Shown: positions 59,943 through 64,000 of the stretch, one piece after another
Position numbering within the stretch: position 1 is the stretch's first letter
Layout of the letters: every line of letters begins with the position of its first letter
Assembly (NCBI GenBank): GCA_947579665.1
Contig: OX388347.1
Location: forward strand, 42,230,943-42,294,942
Length of the DNA stretch: 64,000 nucleotides
Origin: Sympetrum striolatum
Taxonomy: Eukaryota > Arthropoda > Insecta > Odonata > Libellulidae
Direction of reading: 5' to 3'
Program-made: the position numbers and the translations under genes
Notes under the pieces: generated by a model
What the model was told of the DNA's origin: nothing
Databases searched by the model: none
The model's input: the letters and a program-made list of their open reading frames with translations, nothing else

Positions 59943-60125
59943 ATTGAAGATGACGTTTTAACGTCGAAACCAGTTGTATCATTTTTAATTTTTTTGGATT
60001 AAAAAAATATTTGCATTTATCTTAAGTGTATCCAGACGATGTTCCACTAACTGAAAAACCTGAAGATGACGTTATAAGATCGAAACAGGTTGTGCTCTTT
60101 TTAAATTTTGTGGAATGAGGACAGT
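59943..60125 (+). repeat. Two tandem units each with a hammerhead-like motif
   Basis: Units start at about 59943 and 60059 (period about 115 bp). Unit 1 has TTGAAGA, T, GACG-TTTTAA-CGTC, GAAAC, CAGTTGT. Unit 2 has CTGAAGA, T, GAC...GATC, GAAAC, AGGTTGT. Both then have a T-rich run (CATTTTTAATTT/CTTTTTAAATTT), TGGATT/TGGAAT and later TTTATCTTAAGTGT. The motif order and the extra T match the pair at 37.4 kb, so this is probably a remnant of Penelope-like terminal repeats. Unit 1 has lost the first C, and unit 2 has a weak stem II. Confidence 0.5.
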
Positions 60126-60279
60126 TTATTTTTATCTTAAGTGTCTCAGTAACTATGAGTTTAGAATCGTATTAAATTTAGGAAATCAATATGCAAAGCC
60201 TTGACTTGGTGGTAAACTATAGTATAAAAGAAGATTATTAGTAATTTAGGCATATCATTTTGGAAAATTAGTATATTCC

Positions 60280-60412
60280 CTGAAGATTCTTACACGAAAC
60301 CGGTTTCGTTAAATAACTTAGTAATTGGGAAGTAAATAACTGAGCAAAAGTTCCTTTATTAGGATTTATTTAAACACGAAAATGGTTTCAGATTACAAGT
60401 ACATTCTCAGGC
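60280..60412. repeat. Inverted pair of decayed hammerhead-like motifs
   Basis: On plus at 60280: CTGAAGA, then GAAACCGGTTTCGTTAAATAA (with one space of nine bases between). On minus at 60412 to 60374: CTGAGAA..., TCTGAAACCATTTTCGTG, then TTTAAATAAAT. Both lead into a TTAAATAA block, as at 37.4 kb, and face each other across about 60 bp. Stem II is lost in both. Probably an old Penelope-like remnant. Confidence 0.35.
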
Positions 60413-63400
60413 ATCCGTGCCTGTTTAAAATATTGTTTGAAATTCGTTACTAACAGAACATGGCTGTCATATATGACTGATTATCGCATTCAAGTTCATA
60501 TTTGTATCCCTTAACCCTATGTTTTAAATGACATTCCACATTATTTTGTAATACGAAGTTAACTTATTTCTGTACCACAAAACTTATTTAATACTCATCG
60601 TAGTAATCGAGGCTCTTGCTTTGTTTCCTTTATTGAAGCTTAACTTTTCGTTACCTTAAGAGATAACTGAGCACCACAACAATATTTTAATAAATTTCTC
60701 CTAATGTCTCATCCCTTAGGTAACCACACCCTTTTCATCGTACATCTGTTCAGTATCTGACTTTTATCTCGGTTATGGATGGCTTTCCTCTTCTGCGCCC
60801 CTTTCTTTCAGCAAAATGAATGAATGTGAATATCTCAACCCAAGTTCCGGCCCTCCATATCTTCCTCTAGCCCAAAGTATTCTTGGGAAAGTATTCAGAT
60901 GCCCCTCTTTCTAACTTCGCACATTCCTTTATAAGTCGGAAAATTTAATATAACTAAAATATCACACATTGCTTTCTTTGCAACTACACATTGTATCGTC
61001 ATATTTTTTACGTTATTTCTGAAACAATTTCAAATAAATGGTGATAAGGTTATTGTACAAATTCATGCAATAACTTCCTAAATTTATACGCTCACTCTAT
61101 AAGAAAAAAAAAAGATTTCCATGAATGGAAAAAAGTCAAAGTTATGCAGTTATTACCGAGTTCCCAGATTTACTCTTAGCGTTTATATTTACATTTCCAT
61201 TGCATTAACCATACTTACGCCAACGGGATGAAAACATATTACTTCCGCTACGTGTGAAGAAGATACCTAATGTCTGCATTTCATTTTTAGTTGTGAAATT
61301 TTCTGTCACTAGTTTTTCGCTAATATTTGCGGTATTTAGATAAATATTTGCATAAGCACGTGTAAAGTAGTAATTTTATATACTACGTAACGCTAATTGT
61401 TTTTAGAGTTAGAAAACTATTTATTTCTTTTTCTGACAGCTATCTTGCTTTAAATCATCGTATCCACATAATTTGGATATACACCGTACTTATAACAATG
61501 AAAGAAAATATCGTGGTTACGTTTTTAATACGGATTTTTTTCATTTACTCAATTTTGTTTTTGTTTCTGATAAACACATAATTTGCATTACCTTTACAAT
61601 TTGCACTTGCTCACTAAATTTCCTCACCTTCTTGGATTAAAAAATGACACTTTGACCATTCCTGTCTCAAACTGACTAATCAAAGGATGGAAGAGAGTTT
61701 AAAGAAATAATTTGTAATCGATAAAAAAGTTAGGCATGACTGGCATCCAAACCCAAAGCCACATATTGAACGCTCAGAAACTTATCTTAATTGAAACATC
61801 AATTACATATAACTAGGAGTAGGAGTCACATACTCTTGAACAAGTTTTCGAGCTGGCGCGGAGAAGCGTAAATACAAACATCAGTGTGATAGTCGTGGCA
61901 TTACTTTTCCTAAGCGGGAAGTCACCTCCCCGTTAGTGTTCTCGGAATCTGTGTCAAAATATGGCCTTTCGGATCGGTGCATTATTAACGAAGACACTTC
62001 TGCTTGTTACTAGACATTGCCGAACGACATCTTCCTCCAGGACTTCTACAAAACTATCATCAATTCCAATTCATTTTATCACAGTCCTAAATTCACCTTC
62101 AATTCAATGGATTCGCTAGGTTTTTCTCTTTTATTCAAATACATTACTTAATGTGTACAATTCATAAACTATATCACATCATGATTATAAGCTAAAGCTA
62201 ATCCAAGTTTTTCTTACAATCTTATATTTTAGTTAACCTATTCTACTATCCAGAGAATGAATATCTACGTTCAGATATGTAATCCAAAATTCATGTGTTA
62301 GATCCTGCTTTGCAAAGTTTTGTTTTTTCACTGCCCTTCCTACCTAATTGTTTTCAGGAATCATACAGTGTAGCAGTTTTTTCCCTTAAAACAAAACATT
62401 CTTTCCTTCCTTATTTCCATTGCATATGAAATACAATTATTTTTTTTATAGGTAGCAATAAATTTATTTCTTTTGATATATTGTACGATTTTTATTCGTA
62501 CCTTTTACAGGTGAAAAATAAAATCAAAAAATTAAACAATGAAATAATAAATGAGTGATAAAACAAAAATACCGAACAAATTACATGGATTAATCAGAAA
62601 AATCAAATCAGACAAATAAATAAATAAAATTCAGTTCCGACGAATATAATGGATTAATCCCTAGCAACCATATTTAGGATCGATTTTTTTAACGTGATGG
62701 AACTTTCTCGTCTCAATTTTGGTCCAATAAAGACGTCTGTATGTACATAAGTATATGACCATCCAAATCTAGGGTATCGCCTGTTCGTTCCTCGCAGTGT
62801 TTACTCTACTTGTTCCAACCTTTGTTCACCAGCACACTCGACTACTCTCGCCCCGCCCTCTTGATGTCCTCTCCTTGTATTGTAAATATACCTCTTTCCC
62901 TCCCAAGGCAATCCCATTTTCACGGGAAAACTTCCTTCTCCTACCGTGCCATTCGTCTTCCTTTCCTCTCTCCCATTCTCCTCCCAACTTAGGACCTGCT
63001 TTCCTACGCCCCATTTCCTCCATCCTTCCTTTCTTCTCTACTCCATGTATCTTCATCTCATCTGCATCCCACTTCCTTCATCGTCCTTTCTCCGTCGTAA
63101 TCTTCCCTATTCTTTCTCGTCACGTCCAAGGCTTCATCTTCATATATTTCGATACGGCTCTCTATTCGGCATTCCCCAGACACGTGTGAGGCTATTAATT
63201 TCGTCCCTGTTCATGAATTTCTCCTTACTTTCCCCGAGATCGATATCTATCTATTCAGATCACTTAATCTATCTATTTTATTTTAGTTATATCATGTGAA
63301 TGAAATCCATTCACGAATTAGTGTGTAAATGAACATATCAAAGTATAGTAAGGAGAGAGAAATAGGAACACGGCTAACATCTCCGATAGCCGTCATTGTC

Positions 63401-64000
63401 GGCTATCCGCACTTCGTTGCCACCGATTTTTTAAAACAAACGATACGCCCGGACTACTGACCTTCTGAAATAACACCCAATTGAAAAGGTCTATTTAGAA
63501 GTGTAATAGAGTTTTTAAACTTCTTCTATCAAAGTATATTCTCGTGTTAACCAAAGGATAAGATAATTTAATCCCGTCTGGCTATCTATAATGAAGATTT
63601 ACATTCATAAACGTATAAAAAGATAGATATTAAATATGCTACATATCACAGAGCAATTACTTAATATAATTTATTCAAGTTTACAAGCAATGAGACAAAA
63701 GAGGAAAACAAAATAACATGTATATAAAATCGTTCCCAATATTGATCCCGGTGGTTTTGCTTCGATAATTTTTAACATAGATTTATGTTCTTTTAAGGCG
63801 ATCTCCTCTCTAGTCTCTCATTTCTTATCCTATCCTTTTATCAGTAAATGACGTTTGATATACAGAATTATACTTCGCTTCCATGAAGCATACATTTTGA
63901 CTCGACGCAACCACAAGTGTAATAGTTTGTTATCGCTTTGGACCCGAAACTTGGTTGTTTCATGAAAAATGCTGCCAAGCTCACTAATTTCATTTACTAT
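60413..64000. other. Non-coding DNA; pyrimidine-rich at 62.77-63.15 kb
   Basis: AT-rich throughout, with an A-rich AAATAAATAAATAAAA run at 62615-62631. The plus strand at about 62770-63150 is strongly C/T-rich, and the overlapping frames there (up to 130 codons on plus, 76 on minus) are by-products of that. No gene is supported. Confidence 0.5.

Noticed and set aside
62797..63299. Overlapping frames of 130 and 117 codons on plus and 76 on minus
   Set aside because: Same cause: C/T-biased composition removes stops in several frames at once. Products are rich in Ser, Pro, Phe and His with no domain.

Overview
The window is AT-rich eukaryotic nuclear DNA, almost certainly from an arthropod and probably an insect. 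There are no bacterial operons, no CRISPR array, no intact non-mobile protein gene and no complete tRNA or rRNA gene. The best taxonomic clue is a nuclear copy of mitochondrial DNA at about 43.72-44.27 kb. It carries the end of ND6 and the start of CYTB in the ancestral arthropod order, overlapping by one base, and it reads sensibly only with mitochondrial codons. The mobile elements are also of kinds common in arthropods: a CR1/L2-like LINE with a TGTAGA tail, a Penelope-like element with a GIY-YIG domain, tRNA-derived SINEs and piggyBac-like and hAT-like MITEs.

Layout. 0-7.3 kb: non-coding, with an old tandem duplication at 4.7 kb. 7.3-7.9 kb: a piggyBac-like MITE bounded by TTAA. 7.9-14 kb: non-coding. 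14.1-14.6 kb: the 3' end of a LINE on the minus strand, with a second copy of the same family at 50.2-50.7 kb on the plus strand. 16.03 kb: a possible recursive splice site. 18.0-18.4 kb: the decayed C-terminus of another LINE. 19.7-20.6 kb: a locally duplicated segment whose first copy keeps an 83-codon open frame. 21.3-21.9 kb: degenerate tandem repeats. 22.5-22.7 kb: two tRNA-like SINE heads in a near-perfect palindrome. 24.4-24.9 kb and 27.6-27.9 kb: MITE-like elements. 29.7 kb: a perfect 48-bp palindrome. 32.5 kb: another tRNA-like SINE head. 36.3-37.5 kb: a 5'-truncated Penelope-like element ending in an 84-bp inverted repeat with two opposed hammerhead-like motifs; a related fold-back lies at 38.7-38.9 kb. 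43.7-44.3 kb: the mitochondrial insertion. 46.85-49.18 kb: the largest coding remnant, a 5'-truncated LINE with endonuclease C-terminus, reverse transcriptase and 3' tail, broken by one frameshift and two stops. 54.2-55.0 kb: a tandem duplication followed by a hAT-like MITE. 59.9-60.4 kb: tandem and inverted hammerhead-like motifs, probably Penelope debris. The rest is AT-rich non-coding DNA with several strand-asymmetric pyrimidine or purine domains.

No set of host genes working together can be described. The window looks intergenic, or like the inside of a very long intron, which the possible recursive splice site at 16,028/16,029 would fit. The most unusual objects are the Penelope-like tail with its opposed ribozyme-like motifs, the SINE palindrome, and the number of separate old local tandem duplications. 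Everything was read by eye; no search or folding program was run, and boundaries are approximate unless a repeat fixes them.
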